NCBI GenBank assembly: GCA_947502885.1
Contig: CANNBP010000028.1
Location: 1-39,252, forward strand
DNA length: 39,252 bases
Direction: 5' to 3'
DNA from: an uncultured Aquimarina sp.
Lineage (GTDB): Bacteria; Bacteroidota; Bacteroidia; Flavobacteriales; Flavobacteriaceae
Within the stretch, counting starts at the first letter, position 1. Every line of letters begins with the position of its first letter. The notes beneath the pieces were generated by a model that was not told the DNA's origin, did not search any database, and saw nothing but the letters and a program-made list of their open reading frames with translations. Positions 17,876-27,220 of this stretch are shown piece by piece. Both the position numbers and the translations under genes were made by a program.

Positions 17876-19060
17876 ATGTCTTCTTTATTAGAAAAAACAG
17901 ATCATTTTGTTTTAGATCTTTTTGAAAACGAACTTCCTAAATCTTGTATTTATCATAATTATGATCATACAAAAAGAGTGTTTAAAAGTACAAAAGAAAT
18001 CATTGATAGTACTGATTTATCCAAAGAAGATAAAGAAGTACTGTTATTAACAGCCTTATTACATGATACAGGGTACTCTATAAGTTCTAATAACCACGAA
18101 GAACTAAGTGTGGGTATTGCCAAAGATTTTTTAGAAAAACAGAGTGTATCTACCGCTATAATTGATAAGATTACATCTCTTATTCTAGCCACCAAAATGG
18201 AGCATGAACCTACCAATTTTATGGAAGAAATTATTAGGGATGCAGATGCTTCACACTTTGCAAAGGATTATTATGATGAAACCAGTGAATTATTAAGATG
18301 TGAATTTATGCTTAATCATGGTAAAGATTTAAGTGCTTCGGATTGGCTTAAGGCAAACATTGATTTATTTCAAAATAAACATCGATATTATACAGCGTAT
18401 GCAATCAAACACTGGAAACAAAAAAAAGAGGAAAACTTAGCTAAATTATTAGAAAAGCAACAAAATAAACTTGCTTCGAAAAAGAAGAAAAAAAAGGAAA
18501 AACTAAAAAAATTAGTGAAAGATGAAAGTCCTGAAAAGGGAATACAAACTCTATTTAGAGTTACATTAAGAAATCACTTAAAGCTAAGTGATATTGCAGA
18601 TACCAAAGCCAATATACTGTTATCTGTAAATGCGATTATCATGTCCTTGGCTTTATCAAACCTTATCCCCAAATTAGACAATCCATCTAATCAATACCTT
18701 ATTTATCCAACTTTAATATTTATTACCTTCTCTGTTATATCAATAATACTCTCTGTCCTAGCTACAAGACCAAATATTACAGGAGGTGAGTTTACTCTTA
18801 AAGAGATTAAAGAAAAAAAAGTAAATCTACTTTTCTTTGGTAATTTTCACAAGATGCCGTTAAACGACTATAAATCAGCTATGCATGAATTAATGGATGA
18901 CAAAGAATATATTTATGATACGATGATTAAAGATTTATACTTTTTAGGCAGAGTGTTACATAAAAAATACAAAATATTGAGAATTACATACACTGTCTTT
19001 ATGATCGGTGTTATTATAACTGTTATTTCTTTTGTTGTTGCCTTTAATACATTACAATAA
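17876..19060 (+). CDS. HD phosphohydrolase fused to Pycsar-type membrane effector domain (PycTM/DUF5706)
   Basis: 394 residues. N-terminal HD domain (about 10-180) with metal ligands H31 (NYDH), H63-D64 (LLHDTGY) and D122 (RDADASHF); HD domains hydrolyse phosphoester bonds, often in nucleotides. A lysine-rich coiled linker (about 181-220) leads to a PycTM/DUF5706 domain (about 225-390), recognised by LRNHLKLSDIADTKANILLS, two membrane helices (about 246-296), FGNFHKMPLNDY and a last helix (370-390). In Pycsar defence, PycTM senses a cyclic pyrimidine nucleotide and disrupts the inner membrane. No cyclase lies in this window, so a defence role is not shown; a housekeeping nucleotide-linked role is equally possible. 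The gene ends at a shared terminator. Confidence 0.85.
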   Translation: MSSLLEKTDHFVLDLFENELPKSCIYHNYDHTKRVFKSTKEIIDSTDLSKEDKEVLLLTALLHDTGYSISSNNHEELSVGIAKDFLEKQSVSTAIIDKITSLILATKMEHEPTNFMEEIIRDADASHFAKDYYDETSELLRCEFMLNHGKDLSASDWLKANIDLFQNKHRYYTAYAIKHWKQKKEENLAKLLEKQQNKLASKKKKKKEKLKKLVKDESPEKGIQTLFRVTLRNHLKLSDIADTKANILLSVNAIIMSLALSNLIPKLDNPSNQYLIYPTLIFITFSVISIILSVLATRPNITGGEFTLKEIKEKKVNLLFFGNFHKMPLNDYKSAMHELMDDKEYIYDTMIKDLYFLGRVLHKKYKILRITYTVFMIGVIITVISFVVAFNTLQ

Positions 19061-19082
19061 AAGTTATTAAAACATTATATAT

Positions 19083-19114
19083 AAAAAAAGCATTGTTTTA
19101 ACAATGCTTTTTTT
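19083..19114. terminator. Bidirectional terminator between HD-PycTM and GAF genes
   Basis: Perfect 15-bp stem 19083-19097 with 19100-19114 (core AGCATTGTT/AACAATGCT), a 2-base nominal loop, and A/T runs giving T-tails on both strands. Confidence 0.88.
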
Positions 19115-19131
19115 ATATATGCTTAGTACTA

Positions 19132-21495
19132 TTAATTAAGTTCTTTCATCAGATCTTCATAAGTATAATACTCTTTATCCTTTTCATTTTTATTATATAG
19201 AATATTAATTCGTAATGCTTTAAGGCCTGTTACTCCTTGTAGATTTTCAATTTCGACAATTTCAATCTCCTCTTCTAAGTAGTTTTTAGACTGCAAAAAG
19301 TTAATATACTTGATATATTCTCTTTCGTCTGACTTTTGCGAATAGATAATCACTAATTTTCCTTTTTCTGTAATTCTTTGATTAGTTCCTTTTATTTTTG
19401 ACTTATCAACTCTCTTTTTTACTACCTCATATCTAGCATTATATGTCCCGTCTACATCAAATCGCTTTTCATCCATTCTAAACCTAACAGATAAAGACGA
19501 ATTGAACACTAAAACCATTGAAGCTACATCTAATGCCATTGGAAGATCACCCTTCATTTGATAATACGCATTTTCCATTTCACACATCATCTGCAGCTGC
19601 CATAATCTTAAATTATATAGATATACCTCATTAAAACTATCTTGTTTTGTGATTGACTCCCCAATGTACATGTTATGCTCTACACCATCAGATTTAAATC
19701 GTTCAAAATAATGCGGATATACCTTTTGTGCTTCTTCTTGTTTTTGATCCAACAGAGTAGCCATCTTTTTATTGATTAACAAAACAGTATCATCATAAGC
19801 CTTTCTATGTTTATAAATCGTTCTTATAACTGGATCTAAATCATTTTCATATTCATTAATTAGTTTATCCAATTCTTCATTCTTTTGCTTAATATGTTTA
19901 AACAAAGGAGTTATCTCTTCTGCAATGAAGTTTATTATATTTTGTTCGCTATCAACTTGTAACTCTTGTTTTATAGCATTAATATAACCATCTGTTCTGT
20001 ATTTCAACTGTTCATAAAAAGGTATCGATTCTAATGTAATTAGTTTATTAATTATCTTAGATACTCCATTTAACTGAAGTTCAATATCTTTTTGTATCGC
20101 TTGATTACGTGCTTCTGATGAACCTTTTATATCTATTTGCCCAAACAAAGGATAAACTTTATCAAATGTAACTTCTCTAAACGAAACCGGATTTTCATCT
20201 ACAATAGCTCTTAAAAATCGTTTAGCCTCTTGCTTAAATTTCCAATGTACACTTGGGTGTATTGATGTACATTCTTGTTGTATCACAAGTTCTATTTCAT
20301 TTTCAGATTTAGCCTTTGATCTCAAAACAGAATCTATCAAATAAGGCATAATATCTTCTAACTTATTTGCATTAATACTGTTTAATTCTCTTACGTTTGG
20401 TGAAACAATCTCTAAAACACCCAACAAGCTTTCTTCTCCAATAATTGGGGCAATAATAACACTCTTTACACCTTGGTCAACAAGATTTTTATACATTACC
20501 TCATTGGGAGCCATTTCATGATATTTTTGTACATCTGATATAGCAAAATATGTAGATTTCTTGAACAGATGATCGTAGGTACCTTTGCACAAAACCGCAT
20601 CACAATTATTAGAGTCTCTATCGTATAAAAGATAACTATCTACATTTTTTAAAGGTACGCGTTCAAAAACCTTATCCTCTTGATTATAAGCTGAAAATCC
20701 AACTTTAATTTCTCGAAGGTTAAAAATAGATCTAAATATTTCCTGAAAACTACCAGAAAAATCTATTTTATCCTCGTCATATCTAATTAAACTAGTTTTA
20801 AAATCAGATATAGAAACATCTGCAGTAACATCAAACATATTTGCTATTACAACCCCTTTAAAAACCCAACTGTCAGGAGGGAATTTCTCCTTCCACATTT
20901 CGATATCATCAAAATTATCTAGTAAATCAGCAACATCATCATCTGTAATGTCCTTAGCATTATCGGTTTTAATAATATCTATAAAATCTGCATTATACAA
21001 TATTTTATAATGCCTCATTACTCCTGTTGCATCAGGAATATCATAAAAGAAAGGTCTTCTAAAATCAATATTATAATTGTAATAGCTACCCAAAATTATA
21101 CTACATCCCATGATATAGTAATAGTCTTCATCAAAATTTTTTATATGGGGTTCAAAATTATTTCCAGCTGCCTTTATAATGTTCTTATATCTTAAAGAAG
21201 ATTTTAATACTGTACTATGAAAAGGAATTGTTGCAATCTTAATTTCGTTTAACTGTAATATCTTTGGAAAAGAATCTTCTAAAACCATATCTATTTGAGG
21301 TAATAGTTCTTCTATTCTTTTTTCAGTTTTTATGCCTTCCTCTAGTTCTGGATATTCTTCGGCAATTTTCAAAATCTTTAAAGCTCTTTCTTTAAGCAAT
21401 TCATTATCACCATTTAAAAACTCTCTATATTGATCAAAAAACTTTGAAAAACTTATCCATATCCCTAAAGGAAAATCCTGATCTAAAACATTCAT
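19132..21495 (-). CDS. GAF domain-containing protein, large, likely cytosolic
   Basis: 787 residues without signal peptide or membrane helix. A GAF-like domain is seen at about 250-392, with the typical core GVKSVIIAPIIGEESLLGVLEIVSP (342-366) written here as its first part GVKSVIIAP and last part LGVLEIVSP, followed by the closing helix LEDIMPYLIDSVL. The N-terminal 240 residues and the C-terminal 390 residues are mostly helical, with coiled-coil tendency around 500-600. No kinase, cyclase or phosphodiesterase motif was found. GAF domains bind small ligands such as cyclic nucleotides, but the ligand here is unknown. It converges on the HD-PycTM gene. Confidence 0.75.
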   Translation of the reverse strand: MNVLDQDFPLGIWISFSKFFDQYREFLNGDNELLKERALKILKIAEEYPELEEGIKTEKRIEELLPQIDMVLEDSFPKILQLNEIKIATIPFHSTVLKSSLRYKNIIKAAGNNFEPHIKNFDEDYYYIMGCSIILGSYYNYNIDFRRPFFYDIPDATGVMRHYKILYNADFIDIIKTDNAKDITDDDVADLLDNFDDIEMWKEKFPPDSWVFKGVVIANMFDVTADVSISDFKTSLIRYDEDKIDFSGSFQEIFRSIFNLREIKVGFSAYNQEDKVFERVPLKNVDSYLLYDRDSNNCDAVLCKGTYDHLFKKSTYFAISDVQKYHEMAPNEVMYKNLVDQGVKSVIIAPIIGEESLLGVLEIVSPNVRELNSINANKLEDIMPYLIDSVLRSKAKSENEIELVIQQECTSIHPSVHWKFKQEAKRFLRAIVDENPVSFREVTFDKVYPLFGQIDIKGSSEARNQAIQKDIELQLNGVSKIINKLITLESIPFYEQLKYRTDGYINAIKQELQVDSEQNIINFIAEEITPLFKHIKQKNEELDKLINEYENDLDPVIRTIYKHRKAYDDTVLLINKKMATLLDQKQEEAQKVYPHYFERFKSDGVEHNMYIGESITKQDSFNEVYLYNLRLWQLQMMCEMENAYYQMKGDLPMALDVASMVLVFNSSLSVRFRMDEKRFDVDGTYNARYEVVKKRVDKSKIKGTNQRITEKGKLVIIYSQKSDEREYIKYINFLQSKNYLEEEIEIVEIENLQGVTGLKALRINILYNKNEKDKEYYTYEDLMKELN

Positions 21496-21766
21496 ATCAC
21501 TAAGTTAAAAGGAAAACACAAAAATACTACAAACAAAAATGCATCATCTCAATATTAACAATTTATTAAATAGAAACCTCATTTTCATTCAAAACACATA
21601 AAGAAATAAAGATATTTCACCTATAATCCCTATTACTAATTGGTCCCTTCATAAATTATATAGTTACAATTATATTCAATTTTAACAATTATTTTTATAT
21701 GCTACGTTAATTTTTGGAGTTTATAGGTTGGATTCTTTATTTTTACGTCTAATAAATTAAAATACT

Positions 21767-22903
21767 ATGAAAAGAATTGCATTACTGGTTACAGTTTTAT
21801 TGCTTGTAGCTTGTCAAAAAGAAAAAAAGGGATATCACATTTCTGCAGATACAACTGGTTTTGAAAACGGTACTGTAGTTTATGTAAATGCTATTAGTGA
21901 ATCTAATAGACCCGTTATTATCGATTCTACTGTTATACAAAATGATAAGTTCGAATTAGCTTTATCTTCTCCAGAAAGCAATGATTTTAATTACCTAACT
22001 TTTAAGGATATTAGAGGGAATGTGTTATTCTTAGCAGAAAATAATCCTATTAAAATGACCATTTATAAGGATAGCCTTAGATCATCTATCATTAAAGGAG
22101 GGTCAGAGAACAAACTATTCTTTAATTATTTAACTACTGTTCAACAATATGGGGAAGAAAAAATGGAATTGGATAAGCAATATCAAATAGCTTCTAAATT
22201 AGGAGAAAGAGAAAAGCTTGTAAAAATTGGTAATGATAGAAAAACATTAGTCGAAAATGAAAGAAAGTTTAGAAGAACTTTAGCCGATCAAAACAAAGAA
22301 TCTCTGGTATCTATAATGGCTATTACCGATCTTTTAAACTTAAAAGATCTAAAAGCTAAAGAAGCTGATGAAAAATATAAAGTTATTTCTGATACCTTAA
22401 AAAATACTCGATTAGGTAAAAACTTAAAAATGCTTATCAATAGTGCATTGGCTACTGCATCTCAAAAAGTAATGGATGTTGGTGTTAAAGCAGAAGATTT
22501 TACTGCACCAACTCCTGAAGGAAAAATGTTATCTCTTAAAGAATCTATGGGCAAAATCACTATTGTAGATTTTTGGGCATCATGGTGTAAACCATGTAGA
22601 ATTGAGAATCCTAATGTTGTAAAAGTATACAATAAGTATCATGATAAAGGATTAAATATTATTGGTGTTTCTTTAGACAAAAAGCAGGAAGCATGGACTA
22701 AGGCTATTGCAGATGATAATCTACAATGGAATCATGTTTCTAATTTACAATTCTGGCAAGAACCTATAGCAAAAGCATATGGTGTAAGATCTATCCCTGC
22801 TACATTCATTTTAGATGAAAAAGGAAATGTTATTGCAAAAAACCTTAGAGGACCTGCATTAGAAGAGAAAATATCAGAGTTATTAGAGAAGAAAGCACTA
22901 TAA
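21767..22903 (+). CDS. TlpA-like thioredoxin-fold lipoprotein with DUF4369-like N-domain
   Basis: 378 residues. Lipoprotein signal with lipobox LLVAC (C16). Residues about 22-125 are a beta-rich DUF4369-type domain (SADTTGFENGTVVYV), followed by a helical linker and, at about 240-375, an AhpC/TSA-TlpA thioredoxin fold. The active site is WASWCKPC, with redox cysteines C274 and C277, and the cis-proline stretch is VRSIPATFIL. Family knowledge suggests thiol-disulfide reduction in the periplasm, for example in cytochrome maturation; the target is unknown. A possible promoter (TTG, 21 bases, TATTTTTA) lies just upstream. Confidence 0.9.
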   Translation: MKRIALLVTVLLLVACQKEKKGYHISADTTGFENGTVVYVNAISESNRPVIIDSTVIQNDKFELALSSPESNDFNYLTFKDIRGNVLFLAENNPIKMTIYKDSLRSSIIKGGSENKLFFNYLTTVQQYGEEKMELDKQYQIASKLGEREKLVKIGNDRKTLVENERKFRRTLADQNKESLVSIMAITDLLNLKDLKAKEADEKYKVISDTLKNTRLGKNLKMLINSALATASQKVMDVGVKAEDFTAPTPEGKMLSLKESMGKITIVDFWASWCKPCRIENPNVVKVYNKYHDKGLNIIGVSLDKKQEAWTKAIADDNLQWNHVSNLQFWQEPIAKAYGVRSIPATFILDEKGNVIAKNLRGPALEEKISELLEKKAL

Positions 22904-22928
22904 TAGGATAATACTTTAATAAGTAATA

Positions 22929-22962
22929 AAAAAAATGCGACATAAAGATGTCGCATTTTTTT
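22929..22962. terminator. Bidirectional terminator
   Basis: Perfect 14-bp stem 22929-22942 with 22949-22962 (core ATGCGACA/TGTCGCAT), a 6-base loop and T-runs on both strands. It lies between the converging TlpA-like and rhomboid genes. Confidence 0.9.
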
Positions 22963-22965
22963 ATA

Positions 22966-23616
22966 CTATAACTTTCCTAATCGTTGTAGTACAAAAAGAA
23001 TAATAATAGGCACTGCTAATAAACCAATCATCAATAAATTTTCTTGAAACAACCAAGGAGCCAAAATTAATGTCACTATATATCCTCCAACTGCACCACC
23101 AAAATGTGCATCATGACCTATATTACCAACTCTATTTTTCATTCCAAAAATAGAATATAACAAATATCCAATACCAAATATATAGGCCGGAATAGGAATA
23201 GGTATAAACATCAAGTATAAACTCATATCCGGTCTAAATAAAATACCTGCATATATTATTCCTGATACTGCTCCACTAGCGCCCACAGCGCTATAATGAT
23301 ATTCTTCTTTATGAAAAACAAAAGAAAATAAATTTCCCACTAACAAACTTGCAAAATAAACAACCAAAAATTTAATGTTACCAAGATAACCTATTACCAA
23401 AGGGGCAAAAATATACAGGGTAAACATATTAAAAAATAAGTGCATGGTATCTACATGCAAAAAACCAGAAGTCAACATTCTTAATTGCTCTCCTCTTCTA
23501 ATCCCACCAATATTAAATTTATACTTTTCAAAAAACGAAAAATCATTAAATCCTTTTAAGGATATTAAAATATTCGCTCCTATAATTACAATGATTACAA
23601 TATCAAGGTTGCCCAT
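22966..23616 (-). CDS. Rhomboid family intramembrane serine protease
   Basis: 216 residues with six predicted membrane helices, the minimal bacterial rhomboid form. The catalytic dyad is visible: S114 in VGASGAVSG and H171 in HDAHFGGAVGG. The HxxxN motif of helix 2 is present as HLFFNM (H59, N63), and the first loop holds the characteristic RRGEQLRMLTSGFLH stretch. It cleaves membrane helices within the bilayer; the substrate is unknown. The gene is monocistronic, ending at the shared terminator 22929-22962. Confidence 0.92.
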   Translation of the reverse strand: MGNLDIVIIVIIGANILISLKGFNDFSFFEKYKFNIGGIRRGEQLRMLTSGFLHVDTMHLFFNMFTLYIFAPLVIGYLGNIKFLVVYFASLLVGNLFSFVFHKEEYHYSAVGASGAVSGIIYAGILFRPDMSLYLMFIPIPIPAYIFGIGYLLYSIFGMKNRVGNIGHDAHFGGAVGGYIVTLILAPWLFQENLLMIGLLAVPIIILFVLQRLGKL

Positions 23617-23700
23617 TTTGTTTTAAATTTTTGTTCAAATATACCATATATTTTCACCTCAAAAAACCTTAGTTGATTTTCCCATCTTAACGACAAAAAG

Positions 23701-23731
23701 TTTAATAAAAAACGAATATTCGTTATATTTG
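23701..23731 (+). promoter_or_regulatory. Promoter of the first acyltransferase gene
   Basis: TATATTTG at 23724-23731 with a TTT trimer 20 bases upstream (23701-23703). It lies 22 bases before the ATG at 23754. The -7 element is perfect for Bacteroidota; the -33 element is weak. Confidence 0.55.
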
Positions 23732-23753
23732 CGAACTCCAAAAAATCAAGCTA

Positions 23754-24653
23754 ATGCAACTATTAATATATAGTTTGGTATATCCGATATTATTGGTGAT
23801 TTCTAAATTACCTTGGAAACTATTTTATGCTTTTTCTACAGGTATTTTCCTTTTTATATATTATGTTATTGGTTACCGTAAAAAAACAGTTACCAATAAT
23901 TTAAAATTAGTCTTTCCTGAAAAGACGGATCAAGAGATTAAACAAATTAGGGTAGATTTCTATAAACACATTTGTGATATGTTTCTTGAAATGATCAAAT
24001 CTATTTCAATTTCTGAAAAAGAAATGATAAGACGTTTTAAAGTTACCAATATAGAAAAGTTGTATGAGCTTGAGGCCAAAGGAGAAAATATTATGGTAAT
24101 CATGGCACATTATGCTAGTTATGAATGGGCCAACGCAATTGATTTACAAACTGGATTTCAAGCCGTAGGAGTATATAAACAAATTCACAACAAATATTTT
24201 GACAGATTAGTTCATAGAATTAGAGGTCGTTTTGGATCTCGTATTGTAGCTAATAGAAATGCTATGAAAGTTATTACAGAAGATCAGTCTAGAGATGGAT
24301 TATATATGTATGGACTAGTTTCGGATCAGACTCCCAAATTACATAAGGCAACTTTTTGGACAGATTTTATGGGTATAAAAGCTCCGGCTTTTATGGGAGC
24401 TGAGGTTTTATCTAAACGACTCAACTTAAATACTTATTATTTACAGGTAGAAAAAGTAAAACGAGGGCATTATGAAGCTACATTTGTCACTATAACGGAA
24501 GATTCTAAAAACTGTGATGATTATTTCATTGTTAAAAAGTATCTAGGTTTATTAGAAAAACAAATACGCAATAAACCTGAATATTACTTATGGTCTCATA
24601 GACGTTGGAAACATAGAAACGCTCCTATCCCACAAGATGCAATAGTAGATTAA
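23754..24653 (+). CDS. Lysophospholipid/lipid A acyltransferase family protein (LpxL/HtrB-like), copy 1
   Basis: 299 residues. N-terminal hydrophobic anchor (about 5-40), then an acyltransferase domain with the HX4E catalytic motif H119-YASY-E124 and the substrate-binding stretch VSDQTPKLHKATFW (about 189-202). The family transfers acyl chains from acyl-ACP to lipid A precursors at the inner membrane; in Bacteroidota related enzymes also make aminolipids, so the acceptor is uncertain. The next gene is a close paralogue of identical length, 63 bases downstream, with its own promoter. Confidence 0.88.
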   Translation: MQLLIYSLVYPILLVISKLPWKLFYAFSTGIFLFIYYVIGYRKKTVTNNLKLVFPEKTDQEIKQIRVDFYKHICDMFLEMIKSISISEKEMIRRFKVTNIEKLYELEAKGENIMVIMAHYASYEWANAIDLQTGFQAVGVYKQIHNKYFDRLVHRIRGRFGSRIVANRNAMKVITEDQSRDGLYMYGLVSDQTPKLHKATFWTDFMGIKAPAFMGAEVLSKRLNLNTYYLQVEKVKRGHYEATFVTITEDSKNCDDYFIVKKYLGLLEKQIRNKPEYYLWSHRRWKHRNAPIPQDAIVD

Positions 24654-24662
24654 ACTACGTGT

Positions 24663-24694
24663 TTGTCTACTTCTAACAAATAAGTTTATCTTTG
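24663..24694 (+). promoter_or_regulatory. Promoter of the second acyltransferase gene
   Basis: TTG at 24663-24665, 21 bases, then TATCTTTG at 24687-24694. This is a good match to the Bacteroidota consensus and lies 23 bases before the ATG at 24717, so the second copy can be expressed independently. Confidence 0.6.
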
Positions 24695-24716
24695 CTAGCT
24701 TTTAACCATCCGATTT

Positions 24717-25616
24717 ATGCAGTTAGTCATTTATAAACTTGTATACCCTATACTTTGGGTAATTTCGAAATTACCTTGGCGGTTATTTTATTTTCTATCC
24801 GATTGTGTATACGTATTAGTCTATTATATTATTAGATATAGACGTAAAACAGTCAATAGTAACCTTAGATTGGTTTTTCCAAAAAAATCTAAAAAGGAAA
24901 TTGATACGATTCGAAAAGCGTTTTATAAACATATGTGTGATATGTTTTTAGAAATGATCAAATCACTTTCTATATCAAGAGAAGACCTTATTAATCGATA
25001 TAAAGTAGTTAATCTGGATGAGTTTCATGAATATGAAAAAAAGAACAAAAGCATTATAACTATGATGGGGCATTATGGCAGTTTTGAGTGGTCTAATGCT
25101 GTTGATTTGGTCTCTATAAACCCTTGTGTTGGAATCTACAAAAAGATTGAAAATAAATACTTTGATCGCTTGGCTCATCGCATTCGTGGTCGTTTTGGAT
25201 CTAGACTTATTGCTAGTAATAAAGTAGCAAGGCAAATTATAAGAGATAAACAAGAAGGTAATATCTGTGGTTATGGAATGATTGCCGATCAAACTCCAAA
25301 AATTCATAGCACAAAATATTGGACTGATTTTATGGGAGTCAAAGTTCCTATTTTTCTTGGTGGTGAATTCTTAGCACAACGATTAGATGTAATTGTTTTA
25401 TACCTTCATGTTGAAAAAGTCAAAAGAGGGCATTATGAAGTAAGGTTTATTCCTATTTCTGAAAATAGTAAAGAAGAAGAGCCATACTATGTAACCAAAA
25501 AATACTTAAGGTTACTAGAAGCACAAATCCATGAAAAACCAGAATATTATTTATGGACGCATAAGCGTTGGAAACATAGAAATGCGCAGGTTCCTGAAGG
25601 TGTAACAGTGGAATAA
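24717..25616 (+). CDS. Lysophospholipid/lipid A acyltransferase family protein (LpxL/HtrB-like), copy 2
   Basis: 299 residues, colinear with the preceding copy without gaps from MQLxIYxLVYPILxVISKLPW to the end (YYLW-hKRWKHRNA). HX4E motif H119-YGSF-E124 and the stretch IADQTPKIHSTKYW are conserved, so both copies should be active. N-terminal hydrophobic anchor as in copy 1. The divergence is spread along the protein, suggesting an old tandem duplication with separate acyl or acceptor specificity, for example two successive acylations. A bidirectional terminator follows at 25641-25670. Confidence 0.88.
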   Translation: MQLVIYKLVYPILWVISKLPWRLFYFLSDCVYVLVYYIIRYRRKTVNSNLRLVFPKKSKKEIDTIRKAFYKHMCDMFLEMIKSLSISREDLINRYKVVNLDEFHEYEKKNKSIITMMGHYGSFEWSNAVDLVSINPCVGIYKKIENKYFDRLAHRIRGRFGSRLIASNKVARQIIRDKQEGNICGYGMIADQTPKIHSTKYWTDFMGVKVPIFLGGEFLAQRLDVIVLYLHVEKVKRGHYEVRFIPISENSKEEEPYYVTKKYLRLLEAQIHEKPEYYLWTHKRWKHRNAQVPEGVTVE

Positions 25617-25640
25617 TATCATTTTGTTGCAAAAAAAATA

Positions 25641-25670
25641 AAAAACCACCTTTTATAAAAGGTGGTTTTT
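25641..25670. terminator. Bidirectional terminator
   Basis: Stem AAAAACCACCTTT (25641-25653) with AAAGGTGGTTTTT (25658-25670), a 4-base loop and T-runs on both strands. It lies between the converging acyltransferase and glmM genes. Confidence 0.9.
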
Positions 25671-25706
25671 TATTTTCAAAAGTCAATAGAATTAAAACTT
25701 TACATA

Positions 25707-27095
25707 TTAGATTCCTGCTATTTCTTTTAAAGTTAATATGGTATCCTCTGCCAATCTATCTGCCTTATCTTGGCTTAAAGCTTCTGTATAAATACGAATA
25801 ATTGGTTCGGTATTACTTTTTCGTAAATGAACCCAACAATCATCAAAATCAACTTTTACACCATCAACTGTTGACACTTCTTCTGATTCATACTTTTTAT
25901 GAAACCCACTTAAAATAGCATCGACATTTAACTCTGGAGTTAATTGAATTTTATTCTTACTCATATAATACGAAGGATAACTATCTCTTAATTCACTAAC
26001 ACTGCATTTTTTTTCTGCTAAATGAGTAAGAAAAAGAGCAACACCAACCAAAGAATCTCTTCCATAATGAGATTCTGGATAGATAATACCTCCATTACCT
26101 TCACCACCAATGATAGCGTTATTGGCTTTCATTTTCTCAACCACATTAACCTCTCCTACGGCACTAGCTTCATAATGTCCGTTATGTTTTTGTGTTACAT
26201 CTCTAAGAGCTCTACTCGAAGATAAATTAGAAACCGTATTACCAGGTGTCTTCCCTAATACAAAATCTGCACAAGCTACTAAAGTATATTCCTCTCCAAA
26301 CATTTCTCCTTTTTCGCTCATAAAAGCTAAACGATCAACATCTGGATCCACAACAATTCCTAAATCTGCGTTTTCTTTAACCACTAACTCAGACAAATCT
26401 GTTAAATGTTCTTTTAATGGTTCTGGATTATGTGGAAAATGCCCATTGGGTTCACAATATAATTCTACAGTTTCTACCCCCATTTTATTCAACAACCCTG
26501 GTATTGCAATCCCTCCTGTAGAATTAACAGCATCGACAACAACCTTAAAACCAGCTTGCCTAACCAAATCGGCATTAACTAAAGGTAAATTTAAAACCTC
26601 TTCTATATGCTTATCAATATAAGTATTGTTAACTGTTATACTACCCAAGTCATCAACTTCTGCAAAGATATACTCATCATTTTCTGCAATGTCAAGGATT
26701 TTCTTACCATTATCAGCATTCAAAAATTCTCCTTTACCATTAAGTAATTTTAGAGCATTCCATTGTTTTGGATTATGACTAGCCGTTAATATAATACCGC
26801 CATCTGCCTTTTCGATCGGCACAGCAACCTCGACTGTTGGTGTAGTAGAAAGACCAAGATCAATAACATGAATACCCAACCCAACTAAACTATTCATCAC
26901 TAATTGTTGAATCATTGCCCCAGAAATTCTTGCATCGCGCCCAACTACAACCGTTGGATGATCCTTGTTTGTTTCTTTTTTCAACCAGCTTCCATATGCC
27001 GAAGCAAATTTTACCGCATCTACTGGTGTAAGGTTATCTCCTACCGTTCCACCGATAGTACCTCTAATACCAGAAATTGATTTTATTAACGTCAT
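25707..27095 (-). CDS. glmM: Phosphoglucosamine mutase (phosphohexomutase family)
   Basis: 462 residues, typical for the Bacteroidota form. Catalytic phosphoserine loop TASHNPKQWNA (S106), metal-binding DPDVDRLAF (about 248-256), sugar-binding GEGNGGI (about 323-329) and phosphate-binding loop RKSNTEPIIRIY (about 428-439) are all present. It interconverts glucosamine-6-phosphate and glucosamine-1-phosphate, feeding UDP-GlcNAc for peptidoglycan and lipid A. A phosphomannomutase/phosphoglucomutase assignment cannot be excluded from motifs, but length and lineage favour GlmM. It stands alone on the minus strand between envelope genes. Confidence 0.85.
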   Translation of the reverse strand: MTLIKSISGIRGTIGGTVGDNLTPVDAVKFASAYGSWLKKETNKDHPTVVVGRDARISGAMIQQLVMNSLVGLGIHVIDLGLSTTPTVEVAVPIEKADGGIILTASHNPKQWNALKLLNGKGEFLNADNGKKILDIAENDEYIFAEVDDLGSITVNNTYIDKHIEEVLNLPLVNADLVRQAGFKVVVDAVNSTGGIAIPGLLNKMGVETVELYCEPNGHFPHNPEPLKEHLTDLSELVVKENADLGIVVDPDVDRLAFMSEKGEMFGEEYTLVACADFVLGKTPGNTVSNLSSSRALRDVTQKHNGHYEASAVGEVNVVEKMKANNAIIGGEGNGGIIYPESHYGRDSLVGVALFLTHLAEKKCSVSELRDSYPSYYMSKNKIQLTPELNVDAILSGFHKKYESEEVSTVDGVKVDFDDCWVHLRKSNTEPIIRIYTEALSQDKADRLAEDTILTLKEIAGI

Positions 27096-27220
27096 TTTTT
27101 GTGTGTATTGTTTGTTTGTTTTAACGACAAATGTACAAGGTAAGATAGACTACCACAACTTTAGGATTAAAGTTTACAAAAAAACAATCTGAGATCTATA
27201 AAAAATTGTAACTTTCACTA

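Noticed and set aside
17876..21495. Complete Pycsar defence operon
   Set aside because: The effector-type domain is present, but no cyclase (no GGDEF, class III cyclase or CD-NTase motif) was seen in any nearby frame and the neighbours are not co-transcribed.
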